From the NCBI GenBank assembly GCA_905147135.1, contig LR990039.1, positions 33,725,708 to 33,789,707 on the forward strand: 64,000 nucleotides of DNA, in the 5' to 3' direction. The first letter of the stretch is position 1; each line of letters starts with the position of its first letter. The stretch comes from Blastobasis lacticolella (Eukaryota > Arthropoda > Insecta > Lepidoptera > Blastobasidae). Below the pieces are notes generated by a model. That model was given only the letters and a program-made list of their open reading frames with translations. It was not told the DNA's origin and ran no database searches. Both the position numbers and the translations under genes were made by a program. Positions 12,101 through 17,726 of this stretch are shown one piece after another.

Positions 12101-12147
12101 ATATTTTGTAGGTTACAGTTCACGTGGGTTGTAAAACTTACCGCCAT
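1..12147 (-). CDS. Noc3: Nucleolar complex protein 3 homologue, 5' part of gene (exons 1-8, partial)
   Basis: NOC3 is a conserved nucleolar protein that, by family knowledge, acts with other NOC proteins in maturation and export of pre-60S ribosomal subunits. Eight exons are seen on the minus strand: 12147-12142, 12061-11778, 11500-11262, 11051-10810, 9699-9534, 9128-9008, 8277-8064 and 182-<1. All introns are GT-AG and every junction keeps the phase, giving 424 codons before exon 8 and about 60 in it. Residues 1-257 are lysine-rich, then acidic, and contain a block RLRTLLPIKTKEGLVEQ like the LLPIKDKSG block of vertebrate NOC3L. From residue 258 the helical NOC3 core follows, including VFRDILPEYPIR (compare LFKDITPSYKIR in NOC3L). 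The C-terminal half lies to the left of the window. The gene is divergent from Usp8. Introns 4 and 7 are full of transposable elements. The family call is firm; exon 2, 3 and 4 boundaries were chosen by phase. Confidence 0.93.
355..945 (-). mobile_element. 3' end of a LINE (minus), split by a SINE
   Basis: Read on the minus strand from 945, the frame gives FNKLPEHVKNATAINSFKFK and then a stop, a typical ORF2 C-terminus of jockey/CR1-type LINEs. An AT-rich 3' UTR follows and ends near 355 in AATAAAGTATTTGTATTTGT. A SINE occupies 487-735 inside it. Confidence 0.6.
487..735 (+). mobile_element. SINE-C copy, tRNA-derived, young
   Basis: The tRNA-like head has an A-box region (GACCTGAGTGGTTCAATGG) and the B-box GGTTCGATTCCC. 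A body with GCACAAGCTTTGCTTAG and GGGGCTAGATGGCGCTG follows. It is nearly identical to the copy at 49945-50200. Other copies are at 48170-48420, 57484-57767 and 60178-60412. Confidence 0.85.
950..2500 (-). mobile_element. 5'-truncated LINE (jockey/CR1-like) with poly(A) tail
   Basis: The poly(T) at 950-970 is the poly(A) tail of a minus-strand non-LTR retrotransposon. Its ORF2 RT domain is largely intact (1003-2418), and a frameshifted continuation is readable to about 2500. The 3'-end relatives at 58012-58203 and 59533-59885 share the ACTTACCA..TGAGGTGG..GTCAAATG-type tail. Confidence 0.9.
1003..2418 (-). CDS. LINE ORF2 fragment: reverse transcriptase and C-terminal region
   Basis: This is a 471-residue open frame of a non-LTR retrotransposon ORF2, which by family knowledge reverse-transcribes the element RNA at a nicked target. 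Visible RT blocks are YRPISVTSILCKIMERAL near residue 24, the catalytic SLDISKAFDRV at about 93-103, GVPQGSVLS at about 151 and YADD at about 178-181. The C-terminal region includes [16 protein letters not shown], common at ORF2 ends. Upstream (2419-2500) the homologous protein continues in other frames, so the element is 5'-truncated and frameshifted there; the first Met is not a natural start. It lies in Noc3 intron 7 in the sense orientation of Noc3. I place it in the jockey/CR1 group by motif style only. Confidence 0.88.
   Translation of the reverse strand: MQNPNGRCMFWGLLSRVRADPSNYRPISVTSILCKIMERALNNKLLAHLEGNDLLSDHQYGFRRGRSTGDLLVYATQLWSEAIERHGEALAVSLDISKAFDRVWHACLLSKLPSFGIPVGFCTWISDFLSERSIRVVIDGYSSNLQAIDAGVPQGSVLSATLFLLHINNLLVPGTFGYADDSTVTDRYLSEAKANRDDIQSCREAMVDRLDIALKAVSDWGDANLVAFNATKTQACLFSAKRSPFHLTPTFRDVSVEITDNLQLLGVELSSNLNFGQYIESKAKTAAKKLGILSKVRRYFTSRQLLQLYQAQVRSCMEYCCHLWDGSAKYQLAALDSVEKRAKKIICDPRLIKARLQSLEHRRRVARLSVFYRLHFGECAKQLHDLIPPAPFRHRETRSGRALHPYVVDLPAIRTNRFGSTFLMRTAKEWNALPAGVFPDQYNLDAFKARVNRLFQDGHASSSAASSLTNR
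2535..2936. mobile_element. Foldback MITE with arms of about 150 bp
   Basis: The left arm starting TATATATGTCGCAGCCGG (2535) is repeated inverted at the right end, which finishes CCGGCTGCGACATATATA (2936). The complementarity, with gaps, extends about 150 bp inward on each side, so the unit is nearly one large palindrome of 402 bp. The terminal TATA leaves the target duplication ambiguous (possibly TA). No coding capacity. Confidence 0.85.
2938..4300 (-). pseudogene. LINE ORF2 reverse transcriptase, frameshifted
   Basis: Pieces in different frames line up in RT order on the minus strand: WHFINSELGRGTRERTDF, then KKVKISPIYYKGKGKK and SYRPISLVPLINKVF at 3.8-4.0 kb, RQVAVVCCDLPRALDTADHG (motif A, with the usual FD changed to LD) near 3.75 kb, GVPRGSCLSN, and YVYADDVVVVV near 3.47 kb. 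Then come GWFSANGLALNKDKT and the C-terminal LLGVLVDNALTWESHID. Several frameshifts and a gap make it inactive. It is the RT half of the LINE at 2938-7290. Confidence 0.82.
4585..5005. mobile_element. Inverted-repeat element (MITE) nested in LINE ORF2
   Basis: The left end (4585 onward) has GAGAAGTTTTCCAATAGGTA and later ACTAGATGGCGCCCCAACAA. The right end carries the inverted counterparts TACCTACTGGAAAACTCCTC and TTGTAGGAGCGCCATCTATT. The imperfect arms are about 85-90 bp. LINE coding sequence is recognisable on both sides (endonuclease to the right, RT to the left). Exact ends are uncertain and no clean target duplication is seen. Confidence 0.65.
5034..5811 (-). pseudogene. LINE ORF2 APE-type endonuclease domain
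   Basis: Two overlapping frames read as one APE endonuclease: TLCHQNIRCLNNKTKKL, LFITEHWLRNEQL, HGGSCIYVRTG, then GDMNINLL, TNLAASRVLS and PSDHGAQTK. These correspond to the QN, ITE, GDxN and SDH catalytic blocks of non-LTR endonucleases. The frameshift near 5300 separates the two halves. The domain is the N-terminal part of the ORF2 at 2938-4300. Confidence 0.8.
5798..6050 (-). repeat. Three tandem units between LINE ORF1 and ORF2
   Basis: Units begin GCTGTAAAGTA at 5798, 5891 and 5971 (periods of about 93 and 80 bp). They share ATCGACG..TATTGGTTTCGAAGCAGCAA and TTTGTGTTTTCGCTGTTTAG. The third unit is more diverged. Confidence 0.75.
6161..7250 (-). pseudogene. LINE ORF1 remnant interrupted by a SINE
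   Basis: The N-terminal part (7250-7057) starts MSQNILEKLIRELCKTV and carries a coiled-coil-like heptad stretch (SNKVDQMQTVISEQSATLQ). After removal of the SINE and one copy of its target duplication, the frame continues into a basic Ala/Lys/Arg-rich region (6753 downward) and a folded-looking domain with VERIKYFQAWSFTPDTTAEN and FVIGIPESLFDKFNSP. I take this as ORF1 of the same LINE because it is upstream, in the same orientation and interrupted but collinear. The function by family is RNA chaperone; no zinc knuckle is visible. Confidence 0.65.
6774..7035 (-). mobile_element. SINE-A copy, head-less, with a 20-bp target duplication
   Basis: The body matches the other SINE-A copies (CTTGGCGTTAATGTCCCGG..., CAGGTTTCATCACGATGTTTTCC, CATCGGTTAGTATTCAACTA) but lacks the tRNA head. 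The flanking duplication CAGCCGCTGATACGGCGGTC is at 6754-6773 and again at 7037-7056. The TCATCATCA tail lies on the left, so the insertion is on the minus strand. Confidence 0.93.
7428..7752 (-). mobile_element. SINE-A copy, with tRNA-derived head
   Basis: On the minus strand it begins GGAGCGCGGTGACGGAGTGG and has the B-box GTTCGAATCCCAC and the common body, ending in the AGCACAACGGGAC tail. It has the full set of blocks but several changes, so it is moderately old. Confidence 0.85.
7840..8058 (+). mobile_element. 3' end of a LINE, abutting a Noc3 splice donor
   Basis: The plus strand reads like RMWNELPATVFPLDYDMGSFK with frameshifts, then RVNRYLRG, the usual ORF2 end of a LINE family. A tail with GTTGCTGATGTCCATGGGCG and CACCATCAGGTGGCCCG follows. 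The tail is shared with 52640-52855. It reaches the first bases of Noc3 intron 7 (donor at 8063). Confidence 0.65.
8064..8277 (-). CDS. Noc3: Noc3 exon 7
   Basis: Acceptor TCCACAG, donor TTACC|GTAAGT. It encodes CMCSLLESKPHFNYATNI, matching the LCELLVALPHFNFHNNI pattern of NOC3L. The downstream intron begins in an old LINE tail that reaches within about a dozen bases of the donor. Confidence 0.93.
8295..8650. repeat. Diverged repeat also present inside 45205-45890
   Basis: Both loci contain, in the same order, GACTGGGTCAA, TTTATTTATCAAA, AAGATAAAGCGT or AATGATAAAGCGT, TCACGCAACATTTCAAC or AACACAACATTTCAAC, and TTTTGATAATCTTACT or TTTTGATAATCTACTT. The copy here has no visible terminal repeats. 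The 45-kb copy lies in a hAT-like element, so this may be a fragment of the same element. 8651-8990 shows nothing further. Confidence 0.6.
9008..9128 (-). CDS. Noc3: Noc3 exon 6
   Basis: Acceptor TTCAACAG, donor TCCAG|GTAAGG. It encodes KYEKELLEFYKRYLQRLEK, corresponding to FEEGLVSQYKFYLENLEQM in the vertebrate protein. Phase 1 in, phase 2 out. Confidence 0.93.
9534..9699 (-). CDS. Noc3: Noc3 exon 5: start of NOC3 core
   Basis: Acceptor CCGACCCAG, donor AAAT|GTGAGT. It encodes LKNLYPILYLMDERLKDG, then SVRKIATISACEVFRDILPE, the most recognisable NOC3 segment. Confidence 0.93.
9945..10172 (+). mobile_element. SINE-B copy, old
   Basis: A diverged match to SINE-B: CACCAGCCCTTACCAGTCACGGG, GAAAATGGGCAGCAGCATTTTC, CACTGCAATCTCCAATC, and a GATGATGATGA tail. 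It lies in Noc3 intron 4, directly upstream of a younger copy of the same family. Confidence 0.7.
10218..10485 (+). mobile_element. SINE-B copy with an 11-bp target duplication
   Basis: It carries the blocks GGCCGTGTGGTGTCCGGCAG, ACCCCTTACACTCGTGGGTG, TCGTACAAGGCGACTAATG, AAAATGGGCAGCAGC and TGCGATCTCCAACCCGCCTG. GAACTGGCACG occurs on both sides (10207-10217 and 10486-10496). Other copies: 25255-25475, 35838-36095, 47108-47372, 51050-51325, 57588-57700. Confidence 0.85.
10810..11051 (-). CDS. Noc3: Noc3 exon 4: acidic linker and conserved helix
   Basis: Acceptor ACATAG. The first two thirds are highly acidic (Glu, Asp, Ser, Gly). The end, VELLAARRKRLQHEKLRIG followed by SSLLESPEKK, matches the vertebrate pattern of LIERKKKLQEKKMHIAALA followed by ILSDPE. 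The donor AAAG|GTTGTT is weak but gives phase 0 and a good join to exon 5. Confidence 0.88.
11262..11500 (-). CDS. Noc3: Noc3 exon 3: basic, Ser/Asp-rich, conserved LLPIK block
   Basis: It encodes a nuclear-localisation-like KKRKREQKERIKR, a run rich in Ser, Asp and Gly, and the conserved RLRTLLPIKTKEG. The donor is GAAG|GTATTT. The exon ends in phase 1 and joins exon 4 to give a glutamate codon. Confidence 0.9.
11778..12061 (-). CDS. Noc3: Noc3 exon 2: basic and Q-rich N-terminus
   Basis: Acceptor CGCGCAG just before 12061. The exon encodes a Lys-rich start, a Gln-rich stretch (KQKQPQQQQAQ), then the acidic SSESEASADEWADML. I chose the donor ACAA|GTCAGT over the later TCA|GTGATA because only it matches the phase of the exon 3 acceptor CCACAG and yields continuous KPNKSAKKRKREQ. 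The unusual first donor base pairs (C at +3) make this the least certain boundary. Confidence 0.85.
12142..12147 (-). CDS. Noc3: Noc3 coding exon 1 (ATG GCG)
   Basis: A two-codon exon, Met-Ala, followed directly by the donor GTAAG. It joins in frame to exon 2, which opens with lysine-rich sequence and has no upstream Met in a better position; the first internal Met of exon 2 would lose four residues. The context on the coding strand is AACACAATGGCG. It is too short for any ORF finder, and the call rests on the donor and on frame continuity. Confidence 0.8.
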
Positions 12148-12998
12148 TGTGTTGTGTTTTTGCTATAATGAAATTCACCCAATTAATTTACAACAACTTA
12201 TAATAGATACACTTCAGTATTAATTAAAAATTCTCCACAATTCTCAAAATTATACGTATCGAAAAGAATCCACAAAATATTACAACCAGGAACTAACAAA
12301 CAAACAAAACTGAGCAAACAGGCTATTGACAGCAGACAGACAAGTGACAGTCAAGTATGTATGATCCACAGACCACTAAACAATTACATAAACGAAATCA
12401 ATAATTTTATACAGACACTCCTACAAGTTCTGCCCAGTTACTAAACTTCAAGAATTATAATATAGAATCATGTGCTGGGCTACTCTGAAGAATGCCTGAA
12501 ATTGGTATCGGATTGCGCTCCAGCCGTTTTAGGATCTAAAAAAAAAACACATCCATTGTAGCACACCGTCGGAGAACTTGATAAATAACACCTGGGGAAG
12601 AACGCTGTGAAGGGTTTATTAGGTTTAACGATAATAAGTCTAGGTTTTAAGCTTAGTACAATATTTGAGACGGCGAGCGAAGTCGAGTCGGCTCGCGGAC
12701 GTTTCTGACTGAACGTTTAGTTCCATGCGATTGCAGCGCCACTAAAGATGCGTTTACTTCGCCTGCTATACCACTTCATTTGACCTCCATCTCAACTATG
12801 CGGGACGTAGAGGGAGTAGGTATAACACGATGGAACATGTTTTATAGTAGGTAGCCTTATCTTAAAAAAGTCATTGTCGGATTGACAGGCACAGCGTACT
12901 GTAGCGCCTTAAGCCGTAGAGGGAGTATAACATATTGGGATGATTGATTCTTGATCCTAGCCCACACACATAGAAAAAAATTTCAGCCTACGCTAAAT

Positions 12999-13194
12999 CA
13001 GGGTTTCTCAAACTTTTGGATCCACGTACCCCTAACAAGGTTTGCAAATGACAGCAAACCCCTTAACACGCGCAACTTAAAGAAAATAATTAAATTGGCT
13101 GTTTATTTCAATAAAACGTAAATCTTTACGCGAACCCCCTACCGTCGAATGGTGAAACCCTAGCGATTCGCGTACCCCACTTTGAGAAACCCTG
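12999..13194. mobile_element. hAT-like MITE (196 bp) with an 8-bp target duplication
   Basis: The terminal inverted repeat CAGGGTTTCTCAAA is perfect over 14 bp (left end 12999, right end finishing TTTGAGAAACCCTG at 13194). CGCTAAAT is duplicated exactly at 12991-12998 and 13195-13202. An 8-bp duplication and a CAGGG-type end are hallmarks of hAT elements. Confidence 0.93.
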
Positions 13195-13214
13195 CGCTAA
13201 ATAATAAAAGCTTA

Positions 13215-13640
13215 CGCATTAGAATTCATGGAGCGGAGACATGGACTATGAAAAAAGCTGATAGAGCAAGAGTTGACGCGTTCAAGATGTGGTGTTGGCG
13301 CCGCTAACTTAGAATTTCATAGATAGCTTACCGCACTAACGGGTCGGATTTGAAAGAATTAAAGTTAAATAATACACAGCAAGTATTATCGATATGTATG
13401 CTTAGAGTGGTGCGCTATTTCGTACATATCGGTCTAACAACAATCTACAAATATCTAAACAACTCGATACATCCGTTAACGTTGCATTACACTACTGCGC
13501 GACTGATCGTACCCGACGGACGCACTCCTAATTCACACAAACGGTTGACAAACTCCGAAGATATCACGATACCCAGCAGTGAGGGAACGACCAAGAGGAA
13601 TAGGACGCATTAGAAAGCAAAAATCAAGCCAATGGTGAAC
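13215..13640 (+). pseudogene. C-terminal fragment of a LINE reverse transcriptase
   Basis: The plus strand reads HGAETWTMKKADRARVDAFK then MWCWRR, and after a break KELKLNNTQQVLSICMLRVV and RYFVHI. This corresponds to the GAETWTLKK...FEMWCWRR...RILRFFGHI region at the C-terminus of RTE/L2-like LINEs. A GRSPTRW-like Arg-rich end is replaced by frameshifted sequence. It is only a relic and lies in the intergenic region. Confidence 0.7.
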
Positions 13641-13929
13641 CGTTAGAATGTGGACCGCCACTCGAACGAACTCGAACATCGAAATTTTTGGTAGATGGAG
13701 AATTTGGAGATTAGGTACCTAGATATGCAACATGGGCGCTGAGAAAGCTTATAAAAAAATCCGACGAACACGTGTCGGGCCACGTGCAGTGTAGGGTTCC
13801 GTAGTTGCCTGTCAATATGCAAGCTAAAAATAGTAATTTTGGTTTAACCGCCCGCAGAGCCGTTCCCACGGGAACCACTTTGAATTTCAGGATAAATTAT
13901 AGTAAATAATAGGGCTGGGCTATAGGCTA

Positions 13930-14170
13930 TATTGCTGCCAGAAGGATTTGAACCACTTTGTATGAGCGGCTGACATAGTGTTATCCTGATAACCACAGTT
14001 TGCGCACGATGAAATATACATACGCGTTAGACAGTCAGGTGATTCAGCCTGCAACGTCCTAGCCAACTGGGGGAGAACGCACAGTGACTTCTTCACTTAA
14101 GTGTCCCCTATCAAAATCGAACCCGGGTCAAGATACACAAATTCTTTTAACCACTGACTGTCCGAACTGA
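13930..14170 (-). repeat. Two tRNA-like SINE head fragments (low confidence)
   Basis: The minus strand shows GTGGTTATCAGGATAACA...GTGGTTCAAATCC (about 14010-13930) and CAGTGGTTAAAAG...CCCGGGTTCGATTTT (about 14160-14100), spaced like A and B boxes. Neither folds into a convincing complete tRNA, so I treat them as SINE heads. Confidence 0.4.
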
Positions 14171-14653
14171 CTTGTCTTATTTGGTTATGGAAATTATGAA
14201 TTTTAATGGATAATTTGCAGCAGTATTCGTTGAAATTCACATTCAATGTGTTTCTTATATAATTCAAGACGTCTATACACAGTGTACGGAGTGTGGTTCA
14301 TAGTGTTGATACGGCAAGTCGTGATTTTGGGTATTGTTTGTTCAGTAAATAAGACAAGGCAGTCTGGACAGATCATAGATATATTATTGAAATATATTTA
14401 AATAAGTTAGAATTTTACGAGATCTCTAACATGGAGTACGGCACAAGGACTTTATATCTCCTTCATAGATCCTCTAAATATCGATGTACAAAGGTTTCAT
14501 TGTGCGTGGCATAGAAATTAAATTTTGCTTACGGCTGGTTTGGGAATTTCCGAAATTCCCGCAAAATTATGAATATGATATGTTTACAGATAACCGATCT
14601 GCGCGCCGGTAAAAGCCGCTAGTCAATAATAAGTGTAGTGTCCGGCAGATTAA

Positions 14654-17056
14654 CACCCGGTTTCTGAAACGCTTGTCAAATCATTGATTAGCTAACAGAC
14701 TGTCACATTTAACAAGCTGTTAAATCACCGTGGGTTTCTGAAAGGCCAATCAATCTATTGTTAGCTAATCGACCATTAACAAGAGATCAATTTTTTCGTC
14801 TGGCTACCCCTGCTAAAATCAGTCACATCATAGCCTCCTTCATCTACAAGCCATGCTGTAGCACGGAACGGCAACGTCGCTGTAAACCGATTTACTCATT
14901 GTTTACATGTCAATGTGCGGGAAAATTATGAATTTTATGATGATAAATTTAAAATATATTGATAAAACTGTAAATTAACGCGTTTGTATGGACCATCTAC
15001 GAAGGTAAATAAAAGTAAATATATTTATAATTGTGCTAAAATTGGATAAATACGATTTTTGAAAAACAATCCTTGACCATTTTTGTTGTTAGTTTTTAGC
15101 TTATTTCATAAATCAAATTCTGTTGTATATTCGTAATCTTTCTCTAACAGATGCCAAGGCATTTTTGCATTTGAAAAATGCAAGTAACATTATGATTAAA
15201 CCATAAAAATGGGAAAGATGCTGTGCCGATGTTTTGCTTTCCAAAAGATGTAATTCTATTAAATAAATGGACTTGTGCTATTCCCCAAGCATGCTGGTGT
15301 CCCACCAAAGGATCTTTTGTAAGCAGCAAACATTTTTGCATTGTGAAAGTTATCACAACTACTTTAAACCACGATCTCTGATTATCCACGATGATCTTAG
15401 CATTGAAAAAGTATATAGGTACAATAAGTAAGTAAGTAGTTAGTTTTTATATACTTAGGCACTTAAATAAAACTGTTTAAAATCTATTATACCTAATATT
15501 TAATAAATTGGGCAATATTTTGGCTGGCATAGATTATTTTATTTCATAATAGCTTTTGGTCGCGACTGTGTCCGCATAAAATTCTGCTATAACGTGCCGG
15601 ACCCGTTCTCGCGGGAATCACATTAAATATCGGGATAAATTATAGCATATGTGTTATTCGGGGCTATATTCTATATAACTGCCTAATTTCATTAAAATAC
15701 GATCCGTAGTTTTTGCGTAAAGGTGTAACAAACATCCATTACGTACAAAACCAAACATAGATTATATTTCGCATTTATAATATTAGGATAATACAATTGC
15801 AAGTAGGTATATAGGTAAATAGGACAAAAATCTATCCAATTACATATTATCTAACTAATGTATATACTTATTAATATACTTTATCACTTAAATAACTAAT
15901 AACATAAAACGACGACGACCACGATGATAGTTTTACAGAAGTTTTCAGGTTCACTAAAATTCAAAATGCGACGTTGTCAAACTTCTGCGCATGGCTTGTA
16001 AGATGAAGGAGGCTATGGTCACATTCATTCACTCATATATGTTTTGTTTCTGTCTAACGCATTGATTTGTCTCTGTCCCTAGCGGCCTTTTGATAGTGGC
16101 GGGATATTCAACTTTTAGATGAAACTGATAGCGATTGTATAGTTTTCGTGTAAAATCGAATATTATCAAAAAATATATATACAGAGCGAGAAAAGAGAAA
16201 TTATAACAATATTTATGTTATAGGGTCACGGGTTCCAGTAAATCAGTAATCCCATCATCATCATCTTTAGGCAGTTAGGTGAGTCGCGGTCCACTGCTGA
16301 ATACAGTCCTCCCTCGGCTTCGGACCAGGTCCTGGTTCAGGTCTAGGTACTGGCCCCGGACCAGGTACTGGTTCAGGTCCAGGTCCTGGAACCGGATCAC
16401 TTCGTGGTTCAGGTCCAGGTCCTGGCTTCGGACCAGGTCCTGGCACCGCACCAGGTCCTGGTTCAGGTTCAAGCTCTGGCCCCGGACCAGCTCCTAGTTC
16501 AGGTCCAGGCCCTGGACCCTGACATATCCGTGGTTCAGGTCCTGGTCCTGGTTCAGGTCCATGTCTAGGCCCCGAACCAGGTCCTGGTCCAGCTAATATT
16601 TATGGTCTATGTGCTGGCACTGGTCTAGGTCCTGGTTCTGGTTCAAGCTCAAATTGTGATCAAGGTTGCAGTTTTGGTCATGATCCTGGACCAGAACCTG
16701 GACCCTAGACCTGAACTTTGCCTTGGACCAAAACTAGGACCTGGACCAGGGCCAGGACCAAAACCTAGACCAAGAAAATCGGATATAATTTCTTTTGACA
16801 ATCGTTTAATTGGTCGATTTTCGCTAATTAAAATAACAAGGCGATAACATACAGTTAACATGAGAAAAAGCTTTACGGAAACCCAAAATTACATTAATCA
16901 GCCGTTAATTGGAGATTTGACAATCCGTTGACAATCCGTTGACAAGCTGTTAACAAGCCGTCAATTGGCCCTTTCAGAAACCCAAACTGCATTTAATCAG
17001 AGTTTAACAAGCTGTTACGTGATTTTTGCGTTGACAAGCGTTTCAGAAACCGGGTG
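14654..17056. mobile_element. 2.4-kb inverted-repeat DNA element with internal minisatellite
   Basis: The ends CACCCGGTTTCTGAAACGCT (14654 onward) and its exact inverse (finishing at 17056) match over 26 bp. TTAA precedes the left end and TAAA follows the right, so a degraded TTAA target site is possible. Subterminal motifs GGGTTTCTGAAAGG / CCTTTCAGAAACCC and CGTTGACAATCCGTTGACAA recur. A second inverted pair, CATAGCCTCCTTCATCT and AGATGAAGGAGGCTATG (about 14830 and 16005), is nested inside. No transposase is readable. A decayed end of the same type is at about 26885-26915. Confidence 0.75.
16305..16770. repeat. GGTCCW hexamer-based minisatellite
   Basis: About 460 bp made of 6-bp steps of GGNCCN/GGTCCTGGTTCA type (for example GGTCCTGGTTCAGGTCTAGG, GGACCAGGTCCTGG). 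It is far more GC-rich than its surroundings. The short open frames across it (Gly-Pro or Arg-Ser-Trp repeats) are by-products of the repeat. Confidence 0.9.
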
Positions 17057-17631
17057 TAAAACTGGCTCTTTGACTAATGTGGTTTAAGCTCAGCAGTGGA
17101 TGATCTACGCGCTGTTGCTTGTAAGTATATAAAGCACAAACGTGAAGATAGGTTTTTTAAATTTATTTAAAGTTCACTGCACAATGATACCATGTAAACG
17201 ATGGTGACGCCTATAATTTTTTTTTTTGACTTTCTTGTAAGACAGAAAACTAGTTTTTGCTTGAAGGAGTAACCTTCAAAGATCCGTACAAACATTCGCT
17301 TTCAATAATAATATAGATATTATATAAAAAAAACATTTTAAATTTAATTTTTACACGTAAAATTACGTGATCACCATATGGCTGTACCTGTTGCGTTCCT
17401 TAGTCCTTGATTACAAAATGTACAGAAAACAATAAAGTTCCAACAAAAAAACATGACGTTTTCGTGTAATATTTGTGGTGTTCAAGGATTTTTTGTTTTC
17501 AAGTGAATATTTACATCAATCTCTGTGCAATTCGACCAAATGTAGACGTTCGGGTTGACCACGCAATCAACCCGCAAGGATATTTACAAACCACGTAATC
17601 ACCATTGTATTGGTACAGGTAAATTTGCAGT

Positions 17632-17726
17632 ATGACGGAACCGCGTCGTTTACATCTTGGTACACGCATAGAGGATCTGGATAAGCTCCACAATGTCCCC
17701 GATCTCAAGGGGAAGCCCGCCAAGAT
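17632..17726 (+). CDS. Usp8: Usp8 exon 1 (start codon)
   Basis: ATG at 17632, encoding [20 protein letters not shown], similar in pattern to the ELYLSSSLKDLNKKTEV start of human USP8. Donor AAGAT|GTAAGT. TTTGCAG lies one base upstream of the ATG and may be the acceptor of a 5' UTR intron. Confidence 0.88.

Larger units (their letters stand above)
12148..17631. other. Intergenic region between divergent Noc3 and Usp8
   Basis: No host exon is recognised. 12148-12990 is AT-rich with no clear feature; the Noc3 promoter must lie near 12148 but no motif is convincing. The rest is repeats (listed separately). 13640-14650 holds short tRNA-like and LINE-tail fragments. 17057-17631 is AT-rich; a pyrimidine tract and TTTGCAG at 17630 directly before the Usp8 ATG could be a 5' UTR acceptor. 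Confidence 0.6.

Noticed and set aside
16275..16497. Open frames on both strands encoding Arg/Ser/Trp or Asn/Leu/Asp repeats
   Set aside because: By-products of the hexamer minisatellite, which is open in several frames at once.
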